Made by a program: the position numbers and the translations under genes
The notes under the pieces: model-generated
Told to the model about the DNA's origin: nothing
Database searches by the model: none
The model's input: only the letters and a program-made list of their open reading frames with translations
Shown: one piece after another, positions 38,591 through 48,098 of the stretch
Layout of the letters: every line of letters begins with the position of its first letter
How positions within the stretch are numbered: position 1 is the first letter of the stretch
From: Paraprevotella xylaniphila YIT 11841
Lineage (GTDB): Bacteria; Bacteroidota; Bacteroidia; Bacteroidales; Bacteroidaceae
DNA: 64,000 nt
Direction: 5' to 3'
Assembly: GCF_000205165.1 (NCBI RefSeq)
Contig: NZ_GL883865.1
Span: 1 to 64,000 of the forward strand

Positions 38591-40425
38591 ATGGTTTTTC
38601 GGTTATCATGCCTACTTACAACCAGGCTTATTTTATCCGCAGGGCGGTCATGAGCCTGATAAGGCAATCCTACCCGCAGTGGGAACTGATTATCGTGAAT
38701 GATGGTTCAACAGACGCTACGGACAGAATCATCAGCGGCCTGCCACAGGATGAAAGAATCAAATACCTGCATTATCCGGATAATCGGGGGATGGGATATG
38801 CCCTGAACAAAGGATTGGACATAGCACGGTACGGACATATTGCTTATCTTCCGTCGGATGATTTCTTTTATGCCGACCACCTGAAAGACTTGAAAGAGGC
38901 TTTCGAGTCCGACGAACGGGTTGTCCTGGCTTATTCAGGGGTGAATTTCGATGACACGGATGCCTATGCCCCAAGGGACAATACAGATTCGCTGACCATG
39001 ATGCCTGGCCATTCTTTGCAGTTGGCGCAGGCCGCCCACCGTAAGACTGCCGACCGGTGGACGGAACGGCAAGAACTGGTGACTGCGGATCTTTTTATCA
39101 TGTTCTGGCATAAACTGGCCGGACAGGGTATCTTCATGCCAACCCTGAGAATCACCGCGAAATGGACGAACCATCCTTGGCAAAGGCATAAGATTTGCGA
39201 GGAAGATTTCGGAGGCAACCTGTATAAGTACAAGGACTATTACCAAGTGAAAGAACCGGTAAGAATCCGTATGAGCCGTTACCGGCTATTGGACGAAAAG
39301 GAAACGTATAAACCGGTGGCACGTTCCATTCCCGGCAAACCGTTGATGAAGATACTCATCATCGGGGCGTTGAATTACAACCCGGAACGTTTTTGTGCTT
39401 GGGAAGAAGCCGGATGCCAACTGTATGGCTATTGGTATCCTGTGCCTTCAATGGCTCATGAAAGCATAGGCCCGTTCCCTTTCGGGCATATTGAAACCAT
39501 ACCCCATGGAGCAGATTGGACGGAAAGGGTCAGAGACATTTGCCCGGACTTGATTTACCTGTGTTTCTGCTGTTCTTCCTTGGAGTTTGTGTATGACAGC
39601 ATGATGGAGTTGCGGAAAGCAGGCGTACACGTGCCTTTCGTATGGCATCTGAAAGAAGGGCCGCAACTTTGCATGCGTTTCGGGACTTGGCCGAAACTGA
39701 TGGAACTGTATGAACTTTCAGCCGGAAACATTATCACAAACCGGCGGACAAAAGAGTGGTATGATTTGTTTCTGCCGACAGGCAAACCTTATCTGATTTT
39801 GGATCAGGAAATGCCCCAAAAAGAATATTTTGAGAGACCGTTTTCGCCTAAAATCTCGGCTTCGGACGGGGAAATCCATACGGTGGTTATCGGACGGATG
39901 ATCGGGATTTCCGTGGAAGACATGCGGAGATTGGCCGCACACCGCATCCATGTGCATTTGTACTCGGCCAGTTATTACAGGCAGAAGAACACGGGCAATA
40001 ACTTGTATGGCAGGGTTGCACAAGGATATTTCCATGTGCATGCCTATTGCCCCAATGAAAAATGGGTGGAAGAATTTTCCCGTTATGATGCGGGTTGGCT
40101 ACATGCCGGCCACAGCCGGAACAGGGGAGATTTGTTCCGTGCCATGTGGGATGATCTGAATATCCCCGCAAGGGTGGGCACATTGGCCGCAGCCGGTCTT
40201 CCCATGATTTTGCGGCGGAATACAGAACATATCGTAGCTTCAAAAGAACTGTCGGAACAATATGGAATAGGCATTTTGTATGATTCCATCACCGAACTGG
40301 CAACACAACTGCACGACAAGGATTTCATGGATATTCTAACAAGAAACATGCAGGAGCATCGGATGGAATTTACAATGGATGCACATACGCCCAAACTTAT
40401 CCGCTTCTTTCAATCCCTCATATAA
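38584..40425 (+). CDS. Fusion of GT2 and GT-B-like glycosyltransferases
   Basis: A 613-residue protein. The N-terminal GT2 domain (about 3-240) carries FSVIMPTYNQAYFIRRAV, VNDGSTDATD and the DxD-type LPSDDFFYADH. The C-terminal half (about 265-610) looks like a GT-B enzyme of the CgeB/GT4 sort: KILIIGALNYNPERFC, LIYLCFCCSSLEF, VVIGRMIG and GRVAQGYFHVHAY. Start 38584 overlaps the previous stop. It probably adds one or two further sugars of the peptide glycan, possibly galactofuranose given the mutase nearby. Confidence 0.8.
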   Translation: MVNGFSVIMPTYNQAYFIRRAVMSLIRQSYPQWELIIVNDGSTDATDRIISGLPQDERIKYLHYPDNRGMGYALNKGLDIARYGHIAYLPSDDFFYADHLKDLKEAFESDERVVLAYSGVNFDDTDAYAPRDNTDSLTMMPGHSLQLAQAAHRKTADRWTERQELVTADLFIMFWHKLAGQGIFMPTLRITAKWTNHPWQRHKICEEDFGGNLYKYKDYYQVKEPVRIRMSRYRLLDEKETYKPVARSIPGKPLMKILIIGALNYNPERFCAWEEAGCQLYGYWYPVPSMAHESIGPFPFGHIETIPHGADWTERVRDICPDLIYLCFCCSSLEFVYDSMMELRKAGVHVPFVWHLKEGPQLCMRFGTWPKLMELYELSAGNIITNRRTKEWYDLFLPTGKPYLILDQEMPQKEYFERPFSPKISASDGEIHTVVIGRMIGISVEDMRRLAAHRIHVHLYSASYYRQKNTGNNLYGRVAQGYFHVHAYCPNEKWVEEFSRYDAGWLHAGHSRNRGDLFRAMWDDLNIPARVGTLAAAGLPMILRRNTEHIVASKELSEQYGIGILYDSITELATQLHDKDFMDILTRNMQEHRMEFTMDAHTPKLIRFFQSLI

Positions 40426-40426
40426 T

Positions 40427-41191
40427 ATGATAATGGAAATACGTGAAAAGATGTTATGGCAGATAGCCAACACCGTAATGGTGAACCACCAGTTTATAGA
40501 CACACCGGAATTTTGTGCCGAACAGGCAGAGGCTTCCCTTTTACTGTTCAAAGTTTCCCAACGATTAGATATAGACATTTACCGTGATTTTGCATTACGG
40601 TGTTTTGAGAGATGTGTATCCCAACTTCCTAAAATATCTCAAAAAGTGACCGCTGCCGGATGGGCCATCTGCCGGATTTTAAATGAAGGATGGGCATTTG
40701 GGGACATGGATGCGATACTTCATGACGTGGACAAGAGAATAGTTCCTGTACTCAACCGGAATTTTGATTTCGGTGACGAAACGAAAGGAAACTTCATCCT
40801 CCCCCACTTTTACCTTCTGGAACGTCATAAGAAAGACAAGAATTATTGGACAACCCAAAGCGACATGATCCAAAACCTCAAGGCTTCCATCAACCGCCAC
40901 ACAGAAAAGGGTGGTGTTTTCTCCATCCTCTGCCAAGAATCCATCGACCGTTTCCTTCTCCATGCAGGTGTAAAAACAGTTTTTGCCGATAGTTATCCTG
41001 ATACCTTGTATGCCCTTTCACCGGAAGAACTCACGGCGCAAGCATGGAGGTCTTTGCTTTACGGACAACGCATCGCTTGGACATTCAGCGAAAAAGAACT
41101 GGCCGACTATATCGACCGGAGGATTGCCGATTTCGATGCCACGGAAGACTTGAACTTGCAAGGTATATTAAGTATAGGACTAATCATATAA
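40427..41191 (+). CDS. Stand-alone LanC-like helical protein
   Basis: A 254-residue protein without enzyme motifs. Helical pairs such as EQAEASLLLFKVSQRLDI, YRDFALRCFERCVSQLP and AGWAICRILNEGWAFGDMDA follow the same layout as the LanC-like tails of the two glycosyltransferase fusions. No CHG or GWC zinc motif is present, so cyclase activity is unlikely. It begins 1 base after the glycosyltransferase stop; an alternative start is the ATG at 40433. It may act as a docking or leader-recognition subunit. Confidence 0.65.
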   Translation: MIMEIREKMLWQIANTVMVNHQFIDTPEFCAEQAEASLLLFKVSQRLDIDIYRDFALRCFERCVSQLPKISQKVTAAGWAICRILNEGWAFGDMDAILHDVDKRIVPVLNRNFDFGDETKGNFILPHFYLLERHKKDKNYWTTQSDMIQNLKASINRHTEKGGVFSILCQESIDRFLLHAGVKTVFADSYPDTLYALSPEELTAQAWRSLLYGQRIAWTFSEKELADYIDRRIADFDATEDLNLQGILSIGLII

Positions 41192-41196
41192 TTTCC

Positions 41197-42315
41197 ATGG
41201 AAAAAGAATATGACCTTATCATAGTGGGCAGCGGCTTATACGGCTGCGTCACGGCTTATCTGGCACATCAGGCCGGATGGCGTTGCTTAGTCATCGAAAA
41301 ACGGGCTTTCACCGGTGGAAATATCCGCGATGAAATACGGGAGGGTATCAATGTACATTCATACGGGCCTCACGTCTTCCATACACGCCATCAGGAAGTG
41401 TGGGACTTTGCCAGCCGATTTACCCCGTTCAACCATTTCCGTTATTGCCCTCTGGCACGATATGGCGGCAAAATGTACAACTTGCCGTTCAACATGCACA
41501 CTTTCTACCAATTGTACGGGACCCAGACTCCGGAAGAAGCCGCATTGCGGTTACGGCAAGAGCAAGGGCTTTACCCCCATCCCCGGAACCTGGAGGAAAA
41601 AGCCGTCTCCATGGTAGGCCGCACGATGTATGAAACCCTGATTAAAGGATATACCGAGAAACAATGGGGACGGAAAGCCACGGAACTCCCTCCATTCATC
41701 ATCGAACGCCTGCCCCTGCGTTTCACTTTCGACAACAATTATTTCAACGACCCTTATCAAGGAGTTCCCATGGCAGGCTACTCACCTTGGGTGGACAAAA
41801 TGTTGGAGGGCACGGAAGTACGGTTGAATACCGATTTTCTCGCCGACAAGGACTATTGGATGAAGAAAGCCGGACATGTCTTATATACCGGAGCGATTGA
41901 TGCGTTTTTCGACTACCGCTTGGGGGCACTGGAATACAGAAGCCTGACTTTCGAGCATGTTTTATTCGAACAACCCAACGTACAAGGCATCGCAGTCATC
42001 AACGAAACGGACAGCCGGATACCCTATACCCGAAGCATCGAACACAAGCATTTCGCCTTCGGCACACAACCGGTCTCCATCGTCACCCACGAGTTTCCAC
42101 AAACATGGGACAAAGACCGGGAACCTTTCTACCCCGTCAATGATGAAAAGAACAACACGCTGTACCGGCAATACCACGCATTGGCGCAACGGGAATGCCC
42201 CCACATTACATTCGGAGGACGGTTGGGACTGTACCGTTACTTCAATATGGACGAAACCATCAAAAACGCTTTGGAACAATGGGAGGTCTTAAAAACGAAA
42301 TTGCTTCCGGCTTGA
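41197..42315 (+). CDS. glf: UDP-galactopyranose mutase
   Basis: A 372-residue flavoenzyme that interconverts UDP-galactopyranose and UDP-galactofuranose. It has the FAD-binding LIIVGSGLYGCVTAYLA, EKRAFTGGNIRDE, YGPHVFHT, MYNLPFNMHTFYQL, GYTEKQWGRKATELP, YTGAIDAFFDYRLG and GRLGLYRYFNMDE signatures of Glf. Start 41197 precedes the Rossmann strand directly, 5 bases after the LanC-like gene. Being last gene in the cluster, it suggests that galactofuranose is part of the product. Elsewhere Glf serves capsules and O-antigens, but no such genes are adjacent. Confidence 0.95.
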   Translation: MEKEYDLIIVGSGLYGCVTAYLAHQAGWRCLVIEKRAFTGGNIRDEIREGINVHSYGPHVFHTRHQEVWDFASRFTPFNHFRYCPLARYGGKMYNLPFNMHTFYQLYGTQTPEEAALRLRQEQGLYPHPRNLEEKAVSMVGRTMYETLIKGYTEKQWGRKATELPPFIIERLPLRFTFDNNYFNDPYQGVPMAGYSPWVDKMLEGTEVRLNTDFLADKDYWMKKAGHVLYTGAIDAFFDYRLGALEYRSLTFEHVLFEQPNVQGIAVINETDSRIPYTRSIEHKHFAFGTQPVSIVTHEFPQTWDKDREPFYPVNDEKNNTLYRQYHALAQRECPHITFGGRLGLYRYFNMDETIKNALEQWEVLKTKLLPA

Positions 42316-42342
42316 ATCCAAACCGGAAGCAATTTCGTTTTT
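42291..42342. terminator. Bidirectional terminator between glf and rubredoxin
   Basis: Perfect 20-bp arms, 42291-42310 and 42323-42342, around a 12-base loop. The outer ends are A-rich on the left and T-rich on the right, so each strand ends in a U-run. It contains the glf stop codon and serves the two converging genes. Confidence 0.92.
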
Positions 42343-42358
42343 TGTCCTTTTTTAAATC

Positions 42359-42523
42359 TTATTCTTCGTAAGGCTCGAAATCATCCTTGCCCACACCGCA
42401 AACCGGACAAACCCAGTCTTCGGGAATATTCTCAAAAGCCGTTCCCGGCTCAATACCTGATTCTGGGTCTCCTACCTCGGGATCGTAAACCCACTGGCAA
42501 ACTGTACAAATATACTTTTTCAT
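42359..42523 (-). CDS. Rubredoxin
   Basis: A 54-residue electron carrier with one iron held by four cysteines: [18 protein letters not shown] near the N-terminus (first CxxC) and [15 protein letters not shown] near the C-terminus (second CxxC). The length and both CxxCG-type knuckles are exactly those of rubredoxins. It is a single gene facing glf across the shared terminator. It probably works in peroxide or oxygen defence in this anaerobe. Confidence 0.95.
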   Translation of the reverse strand: MKKYICTVCQWVYDPEVGDPESGIEPGTAFENIPEDWVCPVCGVGKDDFEPYEE

Positions 42524-42661
42524 CGTTCAAATTGGTTTAAATTCATTTTTATATCAATAACTTGTGCAAGTATACTACTTTTTAGGTAGAAAACAGCAGA
42601 AAAGCCCTCTTGCTTTTGTTTTTTTAACACATATACTTAAGCTGTAACTTTGCACTTTTCC

Positions 42662-43523
42662 CTATTCTTTCCTGTGCGTGAACGTTCCGCTTTCACCCAT
42701 GGCACCGCCCCAAGGAGGAGTGACCTTATTCTTCCAATGACAAAGATGGTAAGCGTCTTGGTCTATTACCCCTTCTTCCGTATAGATCTCAGCCGAACAA
42801 TGCCACCCGAAAACGGAAGACTGCTTGGCATGCATTTGGACGGACTTCAAAATCCCGTCTTCGCCAAAGGAAGAGCGGCAATACATGCGATATGAATAAA
42901 GTTCCATCCCCAACAAGTTCCTCAACGTGCAGGACTTCTCGAATACTTTTTCTCTTTCCGATTCCGCGCTGTCCCTGTCGCATTGCTCCATACTTTCCAT
43001 GTCTGCAATAAGGCAACCTATATTCTCAAACACAATACGGCCCTCTTTTTCCGCTACAGCCCACGAACGGTAGGTGTTACCCTCCTTGCACCATTCCAAC
43101 TCAATGACTTCCATTCCCGTATGCATCTCCTTTTCACAATCGTTGCGAATGGCATCAATCATAACGGTCTGCCCCACCACACCTGACAAGCACCTCATCA
43201 GCCCCACGCTCACCACATCGTAGGCATAACGGGTGTTGTCATAATAGCACACCGTGTTGGCCACGTCCGAAAACAGGCGCGACTTCACCTCCTCCAATTC
43301 TCTTTCCAAATCAATCTTCCCCCGGTAAGTGTACCCTTTCAGATAAAGGCCGACTCCGTTTCCATCACGGCTTTTCACAGCCTCTTCCCCCATGATGTTT
43401 CAGGGCATACTCCAACTGTTCTTTCCACGTTCCCGGTCGTCCGCTTGTGGACACTTGTGCTGCCATCGGCATATTCCACATCAAGAATACCACCCAACTT
43501 ACCCCACATAAAATACTCTTCAT
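42662..43523 (-). pseudogene. Secreted protein of unknown function, frameshifted near 43390
   Basis: A start at 43523 gives a signal peptide (MKSILCGVSWVVFLMWNMPM, then AAQ) and about 25 further codons before a stop at 43365. The frame from 43393 (GEEAVKSRDGNGVGLYLKGY) to 42662 is open for 243 codons and continues naturally from ...KEQLEYALKHHG. Removing one base from a run of five C at 43387-43391 joins them into a protein of about 286 residues. The mature part is Cys-rich (several CYYD, WCKEG, HCS patterns) and unrecognised. This is either a pseudogene, a sequencing error or a slippage site. Confidence 0.65.
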
Positions 43524-43742
43524 TTATTTAGAATTTATATCCAACAATACATCAAACAACTGCCTTCTGCAACCAGTCCTCGCCCACCGCAAGTTGGTTC
43601 TAAACATCGGCACACCGACAGAAAAGCAAACGACTGCCCAACAGTTCCTTCCAACCAAAAAATAAAGTCCTAAAGCCAACGCACTTATCCCCCATATCCA
43701 AGAAAAGGCTTCTACTATATCGTTCTTATGTTTATGTTTCAT
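43524..43742 (-). CDS. Small membrane protein of unknown function
   Basis: A 72-residue protein with two hydrophobic segments (about 12-30, FSWIWGISALALGLYFLVG, and 33-45) and a basic tail. Its stop directly abuts the ATG of the frameshifted secreted protein, so the two form an operon. The family is not recognised. Confidence 0.5.
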   Translation of the reverse strand: MKHKHKNDIVEAFSWIWGISALALGLYFLVGRNCWAVVCFSVGVPMFRTNLRWARTGCRRQLFDVLLDINSK

Positions 43743-43898
43743 ATTCGAATAACGTAAAACTATACCCTTAATTTGTTTAAACTATTTTTATGTATATACG
43801 TATGAAGGTGTAAAACTACTTATTAAGAAATTACAACATTAGAACTCTTTAACAAAGAGCCGTGAAAAGGCATTCTTCCCTACCCCAGAGTTTTTCCA

Positions 43899-44216
43899 AA
43901 AACATGTTTCATCTTTCAGGATGAATCATAAAGCACTGGAACAAAGAAAATTAATACACTGAAAGATGATTCGGACATCTTTCAGCCTACTGTCATGCAG
44001 AAAGATGAAAATCAATCTGCGCCAAACGAAAAATCATTCGGCTGAGATTGATTTTTCGTTTGGCGCAGAAAAAAAGTGCCTCGTATGCCGAACGATTTCC
44101 GGTTCTATACAAGGCACGACTGAAACAGGGCTGAAAGATGGTAAAATCATCCTTCAGTTCATAACTTGCTATATACAAGAGACTTACAGAACAACCTGAA
44201 AGATGAAACATGTTTT
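43899..44216 (+). repeat. MITE-like nested-palindrome repeat, copy 2 (318 bp)
   Basis: Perfect 22-bp terminal inverted repeats: 43899-43920 and 44195-44216 (ends contain CATGTTTCATCTTTCAGG and its complement). The internal palindrome has 21-bp perfect arms, 44016-44036 and 44049-44069, around a 12-base loop. It is the same core as copy 1 (TCTGCGCCAAACGAAAAATC). No coding capacity. Together with about 155 unremarkable bases on its left and 48 on its right it fills the 522-base gap between the small membrane gene and cobB. Confidence 0.9.
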
Positions 44217-44264
44217 CCCAAAATTCCTGGAGGAGGGAAAGACGCGCTTCCTCCTTTTGCCCTT

Positions 44265-44969
44265 TCATAATTTTTCCAAACAAACCATAAGCTCTTCCAC
44301 CCCTTCGGAAGCTCCTTTCATCAAATGATGCACACGTCCCCCGCCATGGATACCTGCCACGGGCTTGGGATCTATCACATAAATGGGAGCATGGGACGGG
44401 ACGTAATTCAGCAGCCCTGCCGCCGGGTAAACATTCAGGGAAGTGCCGATAACGACAAAAACATCCGCCGTAGAAGTGATGTTGATGGCAGCCTCTATCA
44501 TCGGGACAGGCTCGCCGAACCAAACGATGAAAGGCCGCAACTGGCTGCCGTCTGCCGCACGGTCGCCTATTTTCACTTCCCATTCCTCAGGGCGAAGTTC
44601 ACGGATGTACTTAGGGTTGTCCGGTTCCAGGCTCGATGTGACTTTCGTCAGTTCGCCATGCAAATGAACCACTTTCGTGCTGCCGGCACGTTCGTGCAAG
44701 TTGTCCACATTCTGCGTGATGACCGTCACATCGTAATCTTGCTCCATGGCTGCCAACAACACATGTCCCCGGCATGGTTCCACCTCTTGCAACTGACGGC
44801 GGCGTTCATTATAAAAACGTGTGACCAACTCCGGATTGCGGGCATATCCTTCAGGAGTGGCCACATCCTCCACCGGATAGCGGTCCCACAGCCCGCCTGA
44901 ATCCCGGAACGTACTCAAACCGCTTTCGGCCGACATGCCTGCCCCCGTCAAAACAACAACTTTTTTCAT
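44265..44969 (-). CDS. cobB: NAD-dependent protein deacylase (sirtuin)
   Basis: A 234-residue sirtuin that removes acyl groups from lysines using NAD. Motifs: VLTGAGMSAESGLSTFRDS (NAD-binding), GLWDRY, ITQNVDNLHERAGS, the catalytic His in VHLHGEL, FIVWFGEPVP and VIGTSLNVYPAAGLL. The four zinc-binding cysteines common in sirtuins are absent, as in some bacterial short forms. It is a single gene divergent from the FKBP genes. Confidence 0.93.
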   Translation of the reverse strand: MKKVVVLTGAGMSAESGLSTFRDSGGLWDRYPVEDVATPEGYARNPELVTRFYNERRRQLQEVEPCRGHVLLAAMEQDYDVTVITQNVDNLHERAGSTKVVHLHGELTKVTSSLEPDNPKYIRELRPEEWEVKIGDRAADGSQLRPFIVWFGEPVPMIEAAINITSTADVFVVIGTSLNVYPAAGLLNYVPSHAPIYVIDPKPVAGIHGGGRVHHLMKGASEGVEELMVCLEKL

Positions 44970-45041
44970 CTATTTTAGTTTTTTACCTACAAAAATAGGA
45001 AAAAATACAAGCAAATCATCCTAAAGGTCAAATAATTCAAT

Positions 45042-45049
45042 TAACTTTG
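45042..45049 (+). promoter_or_regulatory. Probable -7 box before the FKBP genes
   Basis: TAACTTTG, 40 bases before the first FKBP start. The -33 element is not clear. Confidence 0.45.
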
Positions 45050-45088
45050 CGCCCTTAGTAAGGACATTATTATTAAAAACACCACAAA

Positions 45089-45694
45089 ATGAACAAAGTA
45101 AGCTACGCATTAGGCTTGGGTATCGGACAACAACTCAAAAGCATGGGAGCACAAGACCTTTGCATCGACGATTTCGCACAAGCCATCAAGGACGTACTCG
45201 AAAACAAAGAACTGGCAGTATCTCACCACGAGGCACAAAGCATCGTGACCCAATATTTTCAGGAAAAAGAAGCAGCCATGAACAAGGAAAAGGAAGCCAA
45301 AGGCAAACAGGCGAAAGCGGACGGCGAGAAATTCCTTAAAGAAAACGCGCAGAAAGAGGGCGTGGTCACGACTACCTCCGGACTGCAATACATGGTGTTG
45401 CAAGAAGGCGACGGCAAAAGCCCGAAAGCGACAGACAAGGTGCGTTGCCATTATGAAGGGATGCTCATCGACGGGACGCTCTTCGACAGCAGCCTGCAAC
45501 GCGGCGAACCGGCCGACTTCCCGCTCAACGGGGTAATCGCCGGATGGACCGAAGGGCTCCAACTGATGAAAGAAGGTGCAAAATACCGTTTCTTTATCCC
45601 TTACTTGTTAGGCTACGGTGCAGGCGGCGCAGGAAATTCCATCCCGCCTTACAGCACATTGATTTTCGATGTGGAACTCATCAAAGTACTTTAA
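45089..45694 (+). CDS. FKBP-type peptidyl-prolyl isomerase, cytoplasmic (FklB-like)
   Basis: A 201-residue isomerase without signal peptide. The helical dimerisation domain (1-75, SYALGLGIGQQLKSMGAQ) and linker are followed by an FKBP domain (about 95-201) with VRCHYEGMLIDGTLFDSS, GVIAGWTEGLQLMKEG and IPPYSTLIFDVELI. It is the first of three tandem FKBP genes and probably acts in the cytoplasm while the next two act outside the inner membrane. Confidence 0.93.
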   Translation: MNKVSYALGLGIGQQLKSMGAQDLCIDDFAQAIKDVLENKELAVSHHEAQSIVTQYFQEKEAAMNKEKEAKGKQAKADGEKFLKENAQKEGVVTTTSGLQYMVLQEGDGKSPKATDKVRCHYEGMLIDGTLFDSSLQRGEPADFPLNGVIAGWTEGLQLMKEGAKYRFFIPYLLGYGAGGAGNSIPPYSTLIFDVELIKVL

Positions 45695-45720
45695 AAATTA
45701 TTTAATTCATAGTAACAAAA

Positions 45721-46590
45721 ATGAAAAAAACAGGTATTATCGCGGCTGCCGGCTTGGCAGCACTCATTTCTTCTTGTTCTTCTTCGGCTCCGAAGGCAGA
45801 CATGAAAACGGATGTGGACTCTTTGAGTTATTCTATCGGTATGGCACAGACCCAAGGTCTGAAACCTTATTTGGTAAACCGTCTCGGAGTGGACACCACT
45901 TATTTGGCTGAATTCGTAAAAGGTCTGAACGAAGGTGCCAACGCTGGCGACGACAAGAAAAAAACAGCTTACTATGCCGGTATCCAAATCGGCCAACAAG
46001 TGAGCCAGCAAATGATCAAGGGCATCAACTACGAAGTGTTCGGCAACGACTCTACCCAAACCATCAGCTTGCAGAATTTCTTGGCAGGCTTCATTGCCGG
46101 CGTGATGGAAAAAGGCGGCCAAATGACCCTCGAACAAGCACAGGAACTGGCTCAGACCAAAATGAAGGAAGTGAAAGCCAAGAGCCTTGAAAAGACTTAC
46201 GGCGACAATAAAAAGGCCGGAGAAGAGTTCATGGCGAACATCGCCAAGAAAGCCGGTATCAAGAAACTGGCCAACGGTGTATATTACGAAGTCATCAAAG
46301 AAGGTAACGGTGAAATTCCGGCAGACACCAGCCGCGTGGAAGTAAACTACGAAGGCAAGCTTATCAATGACACGGTGTTCGACAGCTCATACGAACGCAA
46401 GAGCCCGGCCACATTCCGTTGCAACCAAGTGATTCCGGGGTGGACTGAAGCCTTGACCCACATGCCCGTCGGTTCGACATGGATGGTATATATCCCGCAG
46501 GATCAGGCATACGCTGAAAGAGAAGCCGGCCAAATCAAGCCGTTCTCTGCCTTGAAATTCAAAATCGAATTGCTGAGCATCAAAAAATAA
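45721..46590 (+). CDS. FKBP-type isomerase, lipoprotein
   Basis: A 289-residue protein with a lipoprotein signal (AALISSCSSS, Cys near residue 20). The Mip/FkpA-like N-terminal domain (SLSYSIGMAQTQGLKPYL) and C-terminal FKBP domain (VEVNYEGKLINDTVFDSS, QVIPGWTEALTHMPVGS) follow. It assists folding of periplasmic or outer-membrane proteins. It lies 26 bases after the cytoplasmic FKBP gene and is clearly paralogous to the next gene. Confidence 0.92.
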   Translation: MKKTGIIAAAGLAALISSCSSSAPKADMKTDVDSLSYSIGMAQTQGLKPYLVNRLGVDTTYLAEFVKGLNEGANAGDDKKKTAYYAGIQIGQQVSQQMIKGINYEVFGNDSTQTISLQNFLAGFIAGVMEKGGQMTLEQAQELAQTKMKEVKAKSLEKTYGDNKKAGEEFMANIAKKAGIKKLANGVYYEVIKEGNGEIPADTSRVEVNYEGKLINDTVFDSSYERKSPATFRCNQVIPGWTEALTHMPVGSTWMVYIPQDQAYAEREAGQIKPFSALKFKIELLSIKK

Positions 46591-46599
46591 AACCGGAAA

Positions 46600-47496
46600 A
46601 TGAACGGATTGAAATATGCGGTCCTTTCCTTGGCTGTCCTCGCCTGCTTCGACGGCAGCGCAAAGAGAAAAAACAAGAAAGCCAAGAAAGCGGAAACAGT
46701 CCGGGTGGACACATGTTCCGTAGACACGTTCAGTTACGCCATGGGCATGGCTAACACGCAGGGGCTGAAAAACTACGTCACTAGCCGTATGAACGTGGAC
46801 ACCGCCTATATGGCAAACTTCATCGAAGGTTTCAACGCTTCGCTCTCGGAAGCCGAACGCAAAAAGTTGCAGGCATACAGTGCCGGATTGCAGATTCGCC
46901 AACAGGTAGAGGAACAAGTCATCCCGGGCATAGACAGACAGATAGCAGGGAACGACTCCGTGAAGACCCTCAACCGGGACCTCTTTTTGGACGGGTTCGG
47001 CAAGATGCTAGCAGGTCTGCCAACGGACATGAGTTTGCAAAAAGCAGAGGAAGTGGCCCAGAAGCAAATGAAGTATTACCATGACGCGAACATGGAACGC
47101 AAGTATGGCGACAACCGCCGTGCCGGTGAAGCTTTCCTGAAAGCCAACGCCAAAAAGGACAGCGTACGGACTTTGCCTTCGGGAGTGCAATATAAGGTAT
47201 TGACCCAAGGCAACGGTGAGGTTCCTACCGCCACCTCCAAAGTAAAAGTGAACTACGAAGGACGTTTGGTAGACGGTACGGTTTTTGACAGTTCATACGA
47301 ACGTAAACAACCGGCCACTTTTGGTTGCAACCAAGTCATCAAAGGTTGGACGGAAGCACTTACCCAAATGCCGGTAGGTTCCAAATGGGAAATCTACATT
47401 CCACAGGAACTGGGTTACGGCTCACGCGAAGCCGGCAAAATTCCACCCTTCTCCGCATTGATTTTTACGGTTGAGCTGTTGGAAATTGAAAAATAA
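46600..47496 (+). CDS. FKBP-type isomerase, exported (second paralogue)
   Basis: A 298-residue protein with a signal sequence (LKYAVLSLAVLACFDGS; the Cys could be lipidated) and a Lys-rich linker. It has the same two-domain layout as the previous protein: FSYAMGMANTQGLKNYV, VKVNYEGRLVDGTVFDSS, QVIKGWTEALTQMPVGSKW. It starts 9 bases after the previous stop, probably a tandem duplication, and ends before a strong terminator. Confidence 0.9.
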   Translation: MNGLKYAVLSLAVLACFDGSAKRKNKKAKKAETVRVDTCSVDTFSYAMGMANTQGLKNYVTSRMNVDTAYMANFIEGFNASLSEAERKKLQAYSAGLQIRQQVEEQVIPGIDRQIAGNDSVKTLNRDLFLDGFGKMLAGLPTDMSLQKAEEVAQKQMKYYHDANMERKYGDNRRAGEAFLKANAKKDSVRTLPSGVQYKVLTQGNGEVPTATSKVKVNYEGRLVDGTVFDSSYERKQPATFGCNQVIKGWTEALTQMPVGSKWEIYIPQELGYGSREAGKIPPFSALIFTVELLEIEK

Positions 47497-47517
47497 GTGA
47501 ACTATTCTCTATAAAAA

Positions 47518-47549
47518 GACGCCAAAAGCACGTTTTGGCGTCTTTTTTT
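47518..47549 (+). terminator. Intrinsic terminator after the FKBP operon
   Basis: Perfect 10-bp stem GACGCCAAAA (47518-47527) / TTTTGGCGTC (47533-47542), 5-base loop, then seven T. Confidence 0.92.
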
Positions 47550-47625
47550 GTTAAAACCGCATGCAGTTTGCAGAAAAACGGCTATATTTGCTTACAAAAT
47601 GTTCAATCAATACAAAAACAGACCC

Positions 47626-48093
47626 ATGGAGAAAATAGACAATTTAGATAAGAAAATCCTGGAAATCATTACGGGAAACGCACGTATCCCATTTAAAGAT
47701 GTGGCTGCGGAATGCGGCGTATCGCGCGCGGCCATCCACCAAAGGGTACAGCGCCTCATCGACCTCGGTGTCATAGTAGGTTCGGGATACCACGTAGATC
47801 CCAAGACATTGGGTTACAGCACCTGTACCTACGTGGGTGTCATTCTCGAACGCGGTTCGATGTACAAACGCGTAGTAGAGGAACTGAACCACATTCCGGA
47901 AGTCGTGGAATGCCATTTCACCACCGGACCTTACACGATGCTCATCAAGCTGTATGCTTGCGACAATGCCCATCTGATGGAATTGTTGAACAACAAGCTG
48001 CAAGAAATTCCGGGAGTAATCTCCACCGAGACCTTAATTTCACTGGAACAGAGCATCAATAAAGAAATTCCTATCGTCTTAAATAAAAAATAA
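47626..48093 (+). CDS. Lrp/AsnC-family transcriptional regulator
   Basis: A 155-residue regulator. The N-terminal winged helix (about 1-55: LDKKILEIITGNARIPFKDV, CGVSRAAIHQRVQRLIDLG) and C-terminal RAM ligand domain (about 70-150: VVECHFTTGPYTMLIKLYA) are typical. Start 47626 fits the family; an upstream ATG at 47548 lies in the previous terminator. A TATATTTG box at 47583-47590 is a plausible -7 element. Members respond to amino acids. The next gene, a peptide-hydrolase fusion 5 bases away, may share its transcript. Confidence 0.92.
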   Translation: MEKIDNLDKKILEIITGNARIPFKDVAAECGVSRAAIHQRVQRLIDLGVIVGSGYHVDPKTLGYSTCTYVGVILERGSMYKRVVEELNHIPEVVECHFTTGPYTMLIKLYACDNAHLMELLNNKLQEIPGVISTETLISLEQSINKEIPIVLNKK

Positions 48094-48098
48094 CCCGC

